In this document: positions 17,383-25,156 of the stretch, one piece after another | How positions within the stretch are numbered: position 1 is the stretch's first letter | How the letters are laid out: each line of letters begins with the position of its first letter | Origin: Rhizobacter sp. AJA081-3 | Lineage (GTDB): Bacteria; Pseudomonadota; Gammaproteobacteria; Burkholderiales; Burkholderiaceae_C | Direction of reading: 5' to 3' | Assembly: GCF_017795745.1 (NCBI RefSeq) | Contig: NZ_CP059067.1 | Location: 3,658,001-3,722,000, forward strand | DNA: 64,000 bases | Notes under the pieces: generated by a model | Databases searched by the model: none | Told to the model about the DNA's origin: nothing | Seen by the model: only the letters and a program-made list of their open reading frames with translations | Translations under genes and position numbers: made by a program

Positions 17383-17405
17383 AGAAAACCTTCGGAGACA
17401 ACACG

Positions 17406-17654
17406 ATGACGACTCAACGAACGATCCGTGCCGCGGCCGCCGTGGCGGCCCTGCTCGCCGCCGCGGCGGCGCAAGCGCACCCGGGCCATGGCCTGAGCGC
17501 GCCCGACAACCTGATGCACGTGCTGGAAGCTGACCACGTGGTGCCGATGCTGCTGGCGCTGGCCGTCGGCTACGCGGTCGTGCTGGTGCGCTCGATCCGG
17601 CGCCGGCGGCGCGCGGACCGCAGCGAGCGCGACACCACCTCCACCCGCCGCTGA
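17406..17654 (+). CDS. 82-residue HupE/UreJ-like single-TM protein inserted between hoxG and hoxZ
   Basis: A small protein with a cleavable-type signal peptide ending AQA|HPGHG, so the mature N-terminus would be HPGHGL. It has one membrane helix (PMLLALAVGYAVVLV) and a cytoplasmic Arg-rich tail (RSIRRRRRADRSER). HPGHG and MHVLEADHVVPMLLALAVG resemble the N-terminus and first helix of HupE/UreJ nickel permeases (HPGHG ... HPLxGxDHLLAMLAVG). The other five helices are absent. RBS CGGAGA is 9 nt before the ATG. The gene is absent from the H16 hox operon order. A nickel-binding or assembly role is inference; it is not a frameshifted full HupE, since hoxZ starts 18 bp later. Confidence 0.75.
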   Translation: MTTQRTIRAAAAVAALLAAAAAQAHPGHGLSAPDNLMHVLEADHVVPMLLALAVGYAVVLVRSIRRRRRADRSERDTTSTRR

Positions 17655-17672
17655 ACCCCGGAGGCACACCCC

Positions 17673-18404
17673 ATGTCCGCCACCACCCCGCAGGCCATCT
17701 CCGACGCCACCGGCACCGACGAGAGCGCGGTCGCGCAGGCCGCGTCGATCAAGTCGGTCTATGTCTACCAGGCCCCGGTGCGCGTGTGGCACTGGGTCAA
17801 CGCGCTGTCGCTCGTCGTGCTGGCTCTCACCGGCTACTTCATCGGCTCGCCGCTGCCCACGCAGCCCGGCGAGGCCAGCGCGAACTACCTGATGGGCTAC
17901 ATCCGCTTCGCGCACTTCGCGGCCGGCTACGTGTTCGCCGTCGGCCTGCTCGGGCGCCTGTACTGGGCCTTCGTCGGCAACCACCATGCGCGCGAGCTGT
18001 TCACGCTGCCGGTGTTCAGCGGCGCCTACTGGCGCGAGGTGCTGACGATGCTCAAGTGGTATGCCTTCCTGATCCCGCTGCCCAGCCGCTACGTGGGCCA
18101 CAACCCGCTGGCGCGCGGCGCGATGTTCGGCTTCCTGTTCCTGTCGGTGTTCATGGCCTTCACCGGCTTCGCGCTGTACGGCGAAGGCACGCAGGCCGGC
18201 TCGTGGGCGAACCGCCTGTTCAGCAGCTGGCTGATCCCGCTGATGGGCCAGTCGCAGGACGTGCACACCTGGCACCACCTGGGCATGTGGGGCGTAGTGA
18301 TCTTCGTCGTGCTGCATGTCTACGCCGCGATCCGCGAAGACATCATGGGTCGGCAGAGCATGGTCAGCACCATGATCTCCGGCTACCGCACCTTCAAGAA
18401 CTGA
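17673..18404 (+). CDS. hoxZ: Hydrogenase cytochrome b subunit (HoxZ/HupC)
   Basis: 243 residues with four or five membrane helices. Heme ligands are expected in VRVWHWVNALSL (helix 1), YIRFAHFAAGYVFAVGLLGR, and QDVHTWHHLGMWGVVIFVVLHVYAAIREDIM. This is the di-heme b-type cytochrome that anchors the HoxKG dimer to the periplasmic face of the inner membrane and feeds electrons to ubiquinone. It has an extended N-terminus of about 25 residues before YVYQAPVRVWHW. It is translated from an ATG after GGAGGCAC. Confidence 0.97.
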   Translation: MSATTPQAISDATGTDESAVAQAASIKSVYVYQAPVRVWHWVNALSLVVLALTGYFIGSPLPTQPGEASANYLMGYIRFAHFAAGYVFAVGLLGRLYWAFVGNHHARELFTLPVFSGAYWREVLTMLKWYAFLIPLPSRYVGHNPLARGAMFGFLFLSVFMAFTGFALYGEGTQAGSWANRLFSSWLIPLMGQSQDVHTWHHLGMWGVVIFVVLHVYAAIREDIMGRQSMVSTMISGYRTFKN

Positions 18405-18410
18405 GCCGCC

Positions 18411-19034
18411 ATGTCCGCCATCACCGTACTCGGCATCGGCAACGTCCTGTGGGCCGACGAAGGCTTCGGCGTGCGCTGCGTCGAGGCCCTCCAGCAGCGC
18501 TGGGCCTTCGACGAGACCCAGGGCGTGCCGGTGCAGCTGGTCGATGGCGGCACGCAGGGCCTGTACCTGATCCAGCACGTGCAGGCCGCGCGCAAGCTGC
18601 TGATCTTCGACGCCATCGACTACGGCATCGAACCCGGCACGCTCAAGCTGATCGAGAACGACGAGGTGCCGCGCTTCATGGGCGCCAAGAAGATGAGCCT
18701 GCATCAGACCGGCTTCCAGGAGGTGCTGATGCTCGCGCAGCTCACCGAGCAGTACCCCGACGAGGTGCTGCTCATCGGCTGCCAGCCGCAGGAGCTGGAG
18801 GATTACGGCGGCAGCCTGCGCCCGATCGTCAAGACGGCGATGGAAGACGCGCTCGCGCTCGGCCTGGACCGCCTGCGCCAGTGGGGCGCCCGGCCCGTGC
18901 CACGCGACGCCGCCCCCGGCGACGACGAGGCGGTGACGGTGCCCACGCTGGCCCTGGGCGCCTACGAGCAGGGCCGACCCGCCGCCGAGCAGGCCTGCCG
19001 CGTCGGCGACGAACGATTCATCCCCTCGCGCTGA
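18411..19034 (+). CDS. hoxM: Hydrogenase large-subunit maturation endopeptidase (HoxM/HupD)
   Basis: 207 residues. GIGNVLWADEGFGVR contains the metal/nickel-sensing acidic residue of the HybD/HyaD family (Glu/Asp in the DE-GxG region). Further family ligands lie in DAIDYG and in the downstream HQTGFQEVL His. It cleaves the 15-residue C-terminal extension of HoxG after nickel insertion. The C-terminal tail (about 160-207) is longer than in E. coli HyaD and low in complexity. It starts 6 bp after hoxZ. Confidence 0.95.
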   Translation: MSAITVLGIGNVLWADEGFGVRCVEALQQRWAFDETQGVPVQLVDGGTQGLYLIQHVQAARKLLIFDAIDYGIEPGTLKLIENDEVPRFMGAKKMSLHQTGFQEVLMLAQLTEQYPDEVLLIGCQPQELEDYGGSLRPIVKTAMEDALALGLDRLRQWGARPVPRDAAPGDDEAVTVPTLALGAYEQGRPAAEQACRVGDERFIPSR

Positions 19035-19047
19035 TCGCCGCATCGCC

Positions 19048-19380
19048 ATGTGCATCGGCATCCCCATGCAAGTGCTGCGCACCGAACCTGGCCACGCCTG
19101 GGTGGCGGGACGCGGCGAGGTCAAGCGTGTCGACACCGCGCTGATCGACGAGCCGCACGAAGGCGAGTGGCTGCTCGTCTTTCTCGACGCTGCGCGCGAA
19201 CGCATCGATGCGGGCCGCGCCGCCGAGGTCAACGGCGTGCTCGACCTGCTGCAGTGCGCGCTCGCCGGCGCGTCCACCCACCCGTTCGACGAAGTCGGCT
19301 TCGCGCTGCCCTCGCGCATGGACCCCACCGCGCTGGCCGCCCTCGCCGGCCGCGCCACCCTCGAACACCTCCCGGAGTGA
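19048..19380 (+). CDS. hoxL: HypC/HupF-family hydrogenase chaperone (HoxL)
   Basis: 110 residues starting MCIGIPMQV, where Cys2 is the family's essential residue for carrying the Fe(CN)2CO precursor with HypD. It is longer than HypC, with an extra C-terminal part (STHPFDEVGFALPSRMDP ...). It is a membrane-bound-hydrogenase-specific paralogue of the hypC found later in the cluster. In H16, HoxL is required for delivering the iron centre to HoxG and for O2 protection during assembly. Confidence 0.93.
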   Translation: MCIGIPMQVLRTEPGHAWVAGRGEVKRVDTALIDEPHEGEWLLVFLDAARERIDAGRAAEVNGVLDLLQCALAGASTHPFDEVGFALPSRMDPTALAALAGRATLEHLPE

Positions 19381-19385
19381 CCCCG

Positions 19386-19829
19386 ATGTCCGCTTCCACC
19401 CTGCCCCCGCTGCTGCAGCGACTCATCGACGAGCGCGGCGCGCAGCGCGTCGAGCCCGACACGCTGGACGCCTTCGTCGCTCAGCCCGGCGACCGCGTGA
19501 TCTTCCTCAGCGGCGACCCGGTGCAGTTCCCCGAGGGCCTGGACGTGGCCGTGGTGCTGCCCGAGCTGCAAGCGGCGCTGCCCGGCCGATTCGAAGTCGG
19601 CGTGGTGCCGCTGGACAGCCAGGAGGCCATCGCGCGCCGCTTCGGCTCGCAGCGCTGGCCGGCGCTGGTGTTCCTGCGCGACGGCCAATACGTCACGACG
19701 CTGGCCGGCATGCACGACTGGACGGAGTACGTGCAGCTCGTCGGGTCGGCGCTGGCGCAGCCCACCTCGCGTGCACCGACCATCGGCATCCCGGTGGTGA
19801 GCGCGAACAGCGCGCCGTCCTGCCACTGA
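19386..19829 (+). CDS. hoxO: Thioredoxin-fold hydrogenase assembly chaperone (HoxO/HyaE/HupG)
   Basis: 147 residues. A thioredoxin-like fold is suggested by RVIFLSGDPVQFPEGLDVAV, FGSQRWPALVFLRDGQYV and the cis-Pro context, but the CxxC redox motif is missing, as expected for HyaE-family proteins. These bind the Tat signal of the small subunit and help shield the premature enzyme. The ATG at 19386 follows the hoxL stop by 5 bp. Confidence 0.9.
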   Translation: MSASTLPPLLQRLIDERGAQRVEPDTLDAFVAQPGDRVIFLSGDPVQFPEGLDVAVVLPELQAALPGRFEVGVVPLDSQEAIARRFGSQRWPALVFLRDGQYVTTLAGMHDWTEYVQLVGSALAQPTSRAPTIGIPVVSANSAPSCH

Positions 19830-19854
19830 TCCCCGACGAGCCCGAGGCCCCACG

Positions 19855-20751
19855 ATGAACCCGAACGCCCGCCCCTTCCCCATCCCGGTGGTCGCTGCCC
19901 TCGGCCCGGGCAGCCAGCCCGAAGACGAGACGCTGGACTACATGCCCATGCCCAGCGGCATGGACACCTACCGCCCGCCGGTGCTGCCCGAGCCGGAAGA
20001 GCTGGCCGGCCACGCCATCGCGACGCAGGTGCTGCAGGCGGTGATCGACGCTGTGGCCGCATCCCTGCGCGGTGAAATGGTGGCGCCGATCCCGCTCGGC
20101 GGCCTGCCGGCGAACGAACTCGCGCTGGTCAACCAGGTGCTCGGCGAGGGCGAGGTCAGTGCCCAGGTGCTGGCGCGGCCCGAGACTCGCAGCTTCGGCG
20201 CCGACGCGGTACGCGTGCGCGTGCAGGAGTCGGTGTTCGCCGGCGTGTGGCGCGTGCTCGCCATCGACGACGACGGTGCGCTGCACGACCACATCGAGGT
20301 CGGCGCGATCCCCGCGGCGCTGATCGAGGCGGCGCGCGACGACGCACAGGCCCCGCGCACGCCGCCCGGCCCGCTGCCGGCGCAGATGGTCAACGTGCCG
20401 ACGATCCTCGTCGAGCTCGCCGACCAGCGCGAGCGCTGGATGCCTGGGCAGGACGCGCATGTCGTCAACCTCACGCTGCTCCCGCTCTCGCCCGACGACA
20501 TCGCGCACATCGACCACCAGCTCGGCACCGGCCGCGTGGTGATCCTGTCGCGCGGCTACGGCAACTGCCGCATCACCAACACGCTGGCGGCGAACACCTG
20601 GCGCGTCGTCTACTACAACTCGCAGGACAAGGTGATCCTCAACGCCATCGAGGTCAGCACCCTGCCCGAGGTGGCCTGCGCCGCGAAGGAAGACCTGGCC
20701 GACACGCACGAGCGGCTGAGCGAAGTGCTGCAGTGGGTGGAGCAGGCATGA
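19855..20751 (+). CDS. hoxQ: Hydrogenase expression/formation protein (HoxQ/HyaF/HupH)
   Basis: 298 residues matching the HupH_C family. Landmarks are an N-terminal PFPIPVVAALGPGSQPEDE, the central VPTILVELADQRERWMPGQD, and a C-terminal ILSRGYGNCRITNTLAANTW typical of the family. Together with HoxO it forms a small-subunit assembly complex before Tat export. Its stop overlaps the start of hoxR (ATGA). Confidence 0.93.
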   Translation: MNPNARPFPIPVVAALGPGSQPEDETLDYMPMPSGMDTYRPPVLPEPEELAGHAIATQVLQAVIDAVAASLRGEMVAPIPLGGLPANELALVNQVLGEGEVSAQVLARPETRSFGADAVRVRVQESVFAGVWRVLAIDDDGALHDHIEVGAIPAALIEAARDDAQAPRTPPGPLPAQMVNVPTILVELADQRERWMPGQDAHVVNLTLLPLSPDDIAHIDHQLGTGRVVILSRGYGNCRITNTLAANTWRVVYYNSQDKVILNAIEVSTLPEVACAAKEDLADTHERLSEVLQWVEQA

Positions 20752-20978
20752 GCTTCGTTCCCGGCTTCGAGGGCAGTTACCTCGGAGACGCGGCCCGGCT
20801 GCCCGCGGGCGCCCGGCTCGAATGCAAGATCTGCTGGTGGGTCTACGACCCGGCGCTGGGCGACGATGTCTGGCAGATCGCGCCCGGCACGCCCTTCTCC
20901 GCCCTGCCCGCGCACTGGCGCTGCCCGCAGTGCGACGGTGCGGCGGAGCAGTTCATGGTGCTGCAGGACGCCGCATGA
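20748..20978 (+). CDS. hoxR: Rubredoxin-like hydrogenase protein (HoxR/HupI)
   Basis: 76 residues with C26-x2-C29 (CKIC) and C59-x2-C62 (CPQC), the Fe(Cys)4 site of rubredoxin, plus YDPALGD and PAHWRCPQC. In H16, HoxR is needed to install the modified [4Fe-3S] cluster at high O2, so its presence fits the O2-tolerant HoxK in this operon. It overlaps hoxQ and hoxT by 4 bp each. Confidence 0.95.
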   Translation: MSFVPGFEGSYLGDAARLPAGARLECKICWWVYDPALGDDVWQIAPGTPFSALPAHWRCPQCDGAAEQFMVLQDAA

Positions 20979-21439
20979 TCTCGCTGGCCACGCGGCTGCA
21001 GGCGCTGGAGGCGGCGTTCCGCCACATCGCGGCCACGCGCATGGACGGCGTGCCGGTGCTCAACCCGCGCCTGGACGTGCAGGCGGTCGGCTTCGAGATC
21101 AGCGAGGACGGCAGCCATGCGATCGGCGTGCTGGTGACGCCCTGGTTCATGAACCTGCTGCGCTTGCCGCTGCGTGATGACCTGCCGCCGCTGGCGGTGC
21201 GCGCTGTCGCGTCACGCGACATCGGCCTTCGGCGCCTGGACTTCATCGGCGCCTTCGAACCCGGGGTGGGCGCGTTCGAGGCCTGCTCGCTGTTCTCGCC
21301 GATGTTCGAGTTCGCCAACCACGCCGCGGCCGTGGCCACCGCGCAAGAGGCTTTGAAGGAACTGCGCGCCGCGCAACACGCGCCGGCGCAACCCGCACGA
21401 CGCGGCTTCCTGCTCGGCCGCTCGGGAGTGGCGGCGTGA
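20975..21439 (+). CDS. hoxT: [NiFe]-hydrogenase assembly chaperone HybE family (HoxT/HupJ)
   Basis: 154 residues. Motifs are ATRMDGVPVLNPRLDVQAVGF and VTPWFMNLLRLPL, with GAFEACSLFSPMFEFANHAAA near the end; these are characteristic of HybE/HupJ. It is involved in maturation of the small subunit. A low-complexity Ala/Arg tail closes the protein. It overlaps hoxR (ATGA) and hoxV (GTGA), consistent with coupled translation. Confidence 0.92.
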   Translation: MISLATRLQALEAAFRHIAATRMDGVPVLNPRLDVQAVGFEISEDGSHAIGVLVTPWFMNLLRLPLRDDLPPLAVRAVASRDIGLRRLDFIGAFEPGVGAFEACSLFSPMFEFANHAAAVATAQEALKELRAAQHAPAQPARRGFLLGRSGVAA

Positions 21440-22542
21440 ACCCCGGCGGCCTCGCCGGACGCATGCGTCTGCGACCCGGCGCGCCGCTGCCCACCATCGA
21501 GAGCAGCCGGCCGATGCAGGCGGCCCTGCTGGCCCGCGGCCGCCCGGCTGGCGACCTGCCCGGCACGCTGGGCGCGCTGTTCACGCTGTGCGCCCATGCC
21601 CACCGTGGCACCGCGAAGCGCGCCGTCGCCGCGGCGATGGGCGAGCGCGCGGTCTCCAGGGCCGACGAGCGCACGGCACTTCAGGCCGCCACGGCACGTG
21701 AGCAGATCCTGCGCATCGCGCACGACTGGCATCGGCTGCTGCCCGGCGCGCCGGCCGCCGAGCCGGTGCTGCTGCTGCGCAGCTGCCCGCTGTGGCGCGA
21801 CAGCATGGCACCGGCCGAGCAGATGGAGGCGCTGCCCGGCTGGCTGGCCCACCACTGGCTGGCGATGCCGGTCGCCGACTGGCTGCAGGAGCACGAGACC
21901 GCCCCCGGCGGCTGGGCGCTGCACTGGAGCGCGCGCACCGAGACCGCGACAGCCCGGCTGCTGCGGACACAGGCCAATGGCCTGCTGTCGCTGGACACGC
22001 CTGCTCGACCGCTGCGCCTGCTCGATCAACCCCTGGCCTCGATGCCCCTGCTCGCCCATCGCCTGCGCACCGAGGCGGACTTCTGCGCCCGTCCCGACTG
22101 GCAGGGCGAGCCCGCCGAGACCGGCCCCTGGACACGCGTCATCGACCCCGCGCCGCTGCCGCTCCACAATGCATGGATGCGCCTGATCGCCCGCTTCGTC
22201 GACGTGCTGCGCCTGGCCGCACCGGATGGGCGCGACTGGCTGGCCGAAGGCGCGCTGCCTTTGGCGGCTGGCGAGGCCGTCGCCTGGACCGAGATGGCGC
22301 GCGGCCTGCTCGTGCACTGGGTGCGGCTGGAAGATGCGCCGGGCGGCCCGCGCGTGGCCGATTGCCGCGTGCTCGCACCCACAGAGTGGAACTTCCATCC
22401 GCGAGGTCTGCTGGCTCAGGCTCTGGCCGCGCTGCACGGCCCCGATCGCTCTGATCAGGCAGCGCGTGCCGCCGTTGCCTTCGACCCCTGCGTCGAGTTC
22501 GACATCGACTGTGTGCACTCGATGGAGCCGGCCCATGCATGA
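21436..22542 (+). CDS. hoxV: HoxV/HupK scaffold protein (large-subunit-like)
   Basis: 368 residues from a GTG overlapping the hoxT stop. It resembles a degenerate large subunit. An L1-like segment LFTLCAHAHRGTAKRA retains one Cys, and the C-terminus carries [20 protein letters not shown] in place of DPCxxC. HoxV is thought to be a scaffold on which the Fe(CN)2CO moiety is held before transfer to HoxG. WNFHPRGLLAQAL also echoes large-subunit sequence. Its stop overlaps hypA. Confidence 0.9.
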   Translation: MNPGGLAGRMRLRPGAPLPTIESSRPMQAALLARGRPAGDLPGTLGALFTLCAHAHRGTAKRAVAAAMGERAVSRADERTALQAATAREQILRIAHDWHRLLPGAPAAEPVLLLRSCPLWRDSMAPAEQMEALPGWLAHHWLAMPVADWLQEHETAPGGWALHWSARTETATARLLRTQANGLLSLDTPARPLRLLDQPLASMPLLAHRLRTEADFCARPDWQGEPAETGPWTRVIDPAPLPLHNAWMRLIARFVDVLRLAAPDGRDWLAEGALPLAAGEAVAWTEMARGLLVHWVRLEDAPGGPRVADCRVLAPTEWNFHPRGLLAQALAALHGPDRSDQAARAAVAFDPCVEFDIDCVHSMEPAHA

Positions 22543-22882
22543 GCTCAGCCTGGCCGGCGGCATCGTCAGGCTCGTCGAGGACGCGCAGGCGCGCGACCAC
22601 TTCAAGCGCGTCTCGCACCTGCGCCTGGAGGCCGGTGCGCTGGCCGGCGTGGAGGTGCGCGCACTGCGCTTCGCACTCGACGCCGTCAGCCCGGGCACCT
22701 GCCTCGAAGGCGCGCAGATCGAGATCGACGAGCCGGCCGGCACCGCCTGGTGCATGCGCTGCGCCGCCAGCGTGAGCATCGCCTCGCGCACCGACCCCTG
22801 CCCCTCGTGCGGCGGGCACCAGATCCAACCCACCGGCGGGACCGAGCTGCGCGTGCTCGACCTGCTGGTGCACGACGATTGA
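22535..22882 (+). CDS. hypA: Nickel metallochaperone HypA
   Basis: 115 residues beginning MHELSLAGG, where the N-terminus and His2 bind nickel. A zinc finger of two CxxC pairs (CMRC and CPSC, about residues 73-94) completes the family pattern. It delivers nickel to the hydrogenase large subunit with HypB. It overlaps hoxV by 8 bp. Confidence 0.97.
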   Translation: MHELSLAGGIVRLVEDAQARDHFKRVSHLRLEAGALAGVEVRALRFALDAVSPGTCLEGAQIEIDEPAGTAWCMRCAASVSIASRTDPCPSCGGHQIQPTGGTELRVLDLLVHDD

Positions 22883-22895
22883 AGGAGAACGACCG

Positions 22896-23744
22896 ATGTG
22901 CGTCGTCTGCGGCTGCGCCAACCCCACCGCCACCCATCCGGAACAGGCTCACGTCGCCGTGAATGCGAGTACCGGCGACCTGCACTACGGCGCCGGTGCT
23001 GCGCGCGTGTCGGTGCCCGGCATGAGCCAGGCCCGTGCGATCAAGCTCGAGGCCGATGTGCTCGGCGAGAACAACCACATCGCGGCAGCGAACCGCGCGC
23101 ACTTCGCGTCGCACGGCGTGACCGCCTACAACCTCGTCTCCAGCCCGGGTTCGGGCAAGACGACGCTGCTGTGCGCGACCATCGAACACCTGAAGCAGCA
23201 TGCACCCGCGTTGCCGCTGGCCGTGATCGAAGGCGACCAGCAGACCAGCAACGACGCCGACCGCATCCGCGCCACCGGCGCCAGCGCGATCCAGGTCAAC
23301 ACCGGCAAAGGCTGCCACCTGGATGCGCAGATGGTGGCCGATGCGTTCGGGCGGCTCGACCTGCACGGGCATTCGCATGCGCATGAGCCCGGAACCGCCG
23401 ATCACGCGCACGATCACCATCACGCCGAGTCGTTGCTGTTCATCGAGAACGTCGGCAACCTCGTGTGCCCGGCAATGTGGGACCTCGGCGAAGCGGCCAA
23501 GATCGCCATCCTCTCGGTCACCGAGGGCGAGGACAAGCCGCTGAAGTACCCCGACATGTTCGCCGCCGCGAAGCTGATGGTGCTGAACAAGACCGACCTG
23601 CTGCCCTACCTCGACTTCGACGTGCCGAAGTGCATCGAGTACGCGCGCCGCGTCAACCCGGGCATCGAGGTGCTGCTGGTGTCGGCGAAGACCGGCGCGG
23701 GCCTGGACGCCTGGGTCGAGTGGCTCCTACACCCGCAGGACTGA
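22896..23744 (+). CDS. hypB: GTPase and nickel-binding protein HypB with an internal His-rich loop
   Basis: 282 residues. The N-terminus MCVVCGC is the high-affinity nickel motif. The G domain has the P-loop SSPGSGKTT (about 83-90), [13 protein letters not shown] and NKTD. The G-domain metal site is GKGCHL (Cys140, His141) and GNLVCP (Cys191). Unusually, the histidine-rich stretch typical of rhizobial HypB N-termini is here inside the G domain: nine His within residues 157-176, between the two metal-site loops. It hydrolyses GTP to drive nickel insertion and probably also stores nickel. Confidence 0.97.
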   Translation: MCVVCGCANPTATHPEQAHVAVNASTGDLHYGAGAARVSVPGMSQARAIKLEADVLGENNHIAAANRAHFASHGVTAYNLVSSPGSGKTTLLCATIEHLKQHAPALPLAVIEGDQQTSNDADRIRATGASAIQVNTGKGCHLDAQMVADAFGRLDLHGHSHAHEPGTADHAHDHHHAESLLFIENVGNLVCPAMWDLGEAAKIAILSVTEGEDKPLKYPDMFAAAKLMVLNKTDLLPYLDFDVPKCIEYARRVNPGIEVLLVSAKTGAGLDAWVEWLLHPQD

Positions 23745-23748
23745 ATCG

Positions 23749-24912
23749 ATGACCGGCCACCACGCGCTGCCCCGCCCGGCACCGGCCCGCGTGCTGGCCT
23801 GCGGCGCGTTCCTGAAGAACCGCGCGGCGCGCCTCGACAGCGAGCGCGTGGCCTGGTCGGCGCTGCATGGCGACCTGGGCGAAGCCGATGCCTGCCGTGC
23901 GCTCGACGCGTCCGCGGATGCCCTTCTCGCCGGCGACCCGGTCGACGCGATCGCGCACGACCTGCACCCCGATTTCCACAGCACGCGCCTGGCCGTCGGG
24001 CTTGCCGGGCGCCTCGGCGTACCGGCCATCGCCGTGCAGCACCACCATGCGCACATCGCCGCGGTGATCGCCGAGCAGGGCCTGGCACGGCCGGTGATCG
24101 GCCTCGCGCTCGACGGCGTGGGCCTGGGCAGCGACGGCACGGCCTGGGGTGGCGAAGTGCTGTGGGTCGATGGCGGCGAAGCGGCACACCGCTGGCAGCG
24201 CATCGCCCACCTGCAACCGCTGGCGCTGCCCGGAGGCGATGTGGCCGCACGCGAGCCCTGGCGCCTGGCCGCCGCGGTGCTGCATGCGCTGGGCCGCGGC
24301 GACGAGATCGAGCGGCGCTTCGCCCCGATCGTTGGCACGCAGCCGGCCCGCCTGCTGCGCAGCATGCTCGATCGCGGCCTGAATTGCCCGAGCACCACCA
24401 GCGCCGGCCGCTGGTTCGACGCCGCCGCCGGCGCGCTGGGCCTGAGCGTCAAGCAAGGAGCGGAGGCCGAGGCCGCCATCGCGCTGGAACGTGCTGCCGC
24501 GCAGGCGCTCGAACGCCGCCACGACGGCGTGCCCTTCGCGCCCTCGCTGGACCTGCGCGGCGTGGTGGGCGACGCCTTCGAGGTGCCGCGCGACGAAACC
24601 GCCGCGATCGGCCGCGCCGCGCTGCACTTCCATCACGCGCTGGCCGATGGCCTGGCCGATGCTGCGGTGCAGGCCGCGCAGCAGCACGACACCGACACGG
24701 TGGTGCTCGGCGGTGGCTGCTTCATGAACCGCGTGCTCACCGAGCGCCTGGCCGCGCAGTTGCAGGCACGCGGCCTGGCGGTGCACGCACCGCAAGACAC
24801 GCCTTGCGGCGACGCCGGCCTCGCGCTCGGCCAGGCCTGGGTCGCCGCCTGCACCGTGGCCGATGCCGCGTCGGCATCGATCCCGCAAGACGCTCTCGAA
24901 CTGGAACACTGA
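23749..24912 (+). CDS. hypF: N-terminally short HypF carbamoyltransferase (Kae1-like part only)
   Basis: 387 residues, about half of a full HypF (about 750). The acylphosphatase, zinc-finger and YrdC domains are missing. The Kae1/HypF C-terminal domain is complete: HDLHPDFHSTRLA, the HHHAHIAA metal motif, ALDGVGLGSDGTAWGGEVL, and VVLGGGCFMNRVL. HypF makes carbamoyl groups for the cyanide ligands on HypE. The H16 hypF1 is similarly short. The start is set by hypB ending 5 bp upstream, and no remnant of the missing domains is seen, so this is a stable form and not a pseudogene. Confidence 0.93.
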   Translation: MTGHHALPRPAPARVLACGAFLKNRAARLDSERVAWSALHGDLGEADACRALDASADALLAGDPVDAIAHDLHPDFHSTRLAVGLAGRLGVPAIAVQHHHAHIAAVIAEQGLARPVIGLALDGVGLGSDGTAWGGEVLWVDGGEAAHRWQRIAHLQPLALPGGDVAAREPWRLAAAVLHALGRGDEIERRFAPIVGTQPARLLRSMLDRGLNCPSTTSAGRWFDAAAGALGLSVKQGAEAEAAIALERAAAQALERRHDGVPFAPSLDLRGVVGDAFEVPRDETAAIGRAALHFHHALADGLADAAVQAAQQHDTDTVVLGGGCFMNRVLTERLAAQLQARGLAVHAPQDTPCGDAGLALGQAWVAACTVADAASASIPQDALELEH

Positions 24913-24913
24913 C

Positions 24914-25156
24914 ATGTGCCTCGCCCTGCCCGCCCGAGTGGTGGAACTGCAAGACGCCGACAACGCCGTGGTCGAACTCGGCGGCGTGCGCAAGACGGTC
25001 TCGGTCGCGCTGACACCCGAGGCCAAGGTCGGCGACTACGTCATCGTGCACGTCGGCCACGCGATCGGCCTGCTCGATGCCGAGGAGGCGGAGAAGACGC
25101 TGGCGCTGTTCGCCGAGATGGCGGCGCAAGGCAAGCTGGCGGAGCGCGCCGCATGA
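24914..25156 (+). CDS. hypC: HypC hydrogenase maturation chaperone
   Basis: 80 residues beginning MCLALPARVVEL; Cys2 is the conserved iron-ligand carrier. The OB-like body GGVRKTVSVALTPEAKVGDY is followed by a C-terminal helix. It works with HypD to assemble Fe(CN)2CO. It is the general counterpart to hoxL upstream. It begins one base after the hypF stop and overlaps hypD by 4 bp (ATGA). Confidence 0.97.
   Translation: MCLALPARVVELQDADNAVVELGGVRKTVSVALTPEAKVGDYVIVHVGHAIGLLDAEEAEKTLALFAEMAAQGKLAERAA

Noticed and set aside
17406-17654. Small gene as a frameshifted remnant of a full hupE
   Set aside because: Only 18 bp separate its stop from hoxZ, and no sequence for further HupE helices is present in any frame. 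It has an intact RBS, start, signal peptide and stop.
14509-17667. A 1052-codon minus-strand frame opposite hoxK and hoxG
   Set aside because: The plus strand carries unmistakable hydrogenase subunits with full motifs. The antisense frame is a by-product of high GC and codon bias.
17163-19883. A 906-codon minus-strand frame opposite hoxZ-hoxO
   Set aside because: Same reason: five recognised maturation genes occupy the plus strand, and the antisense protein has no recognisable domain.
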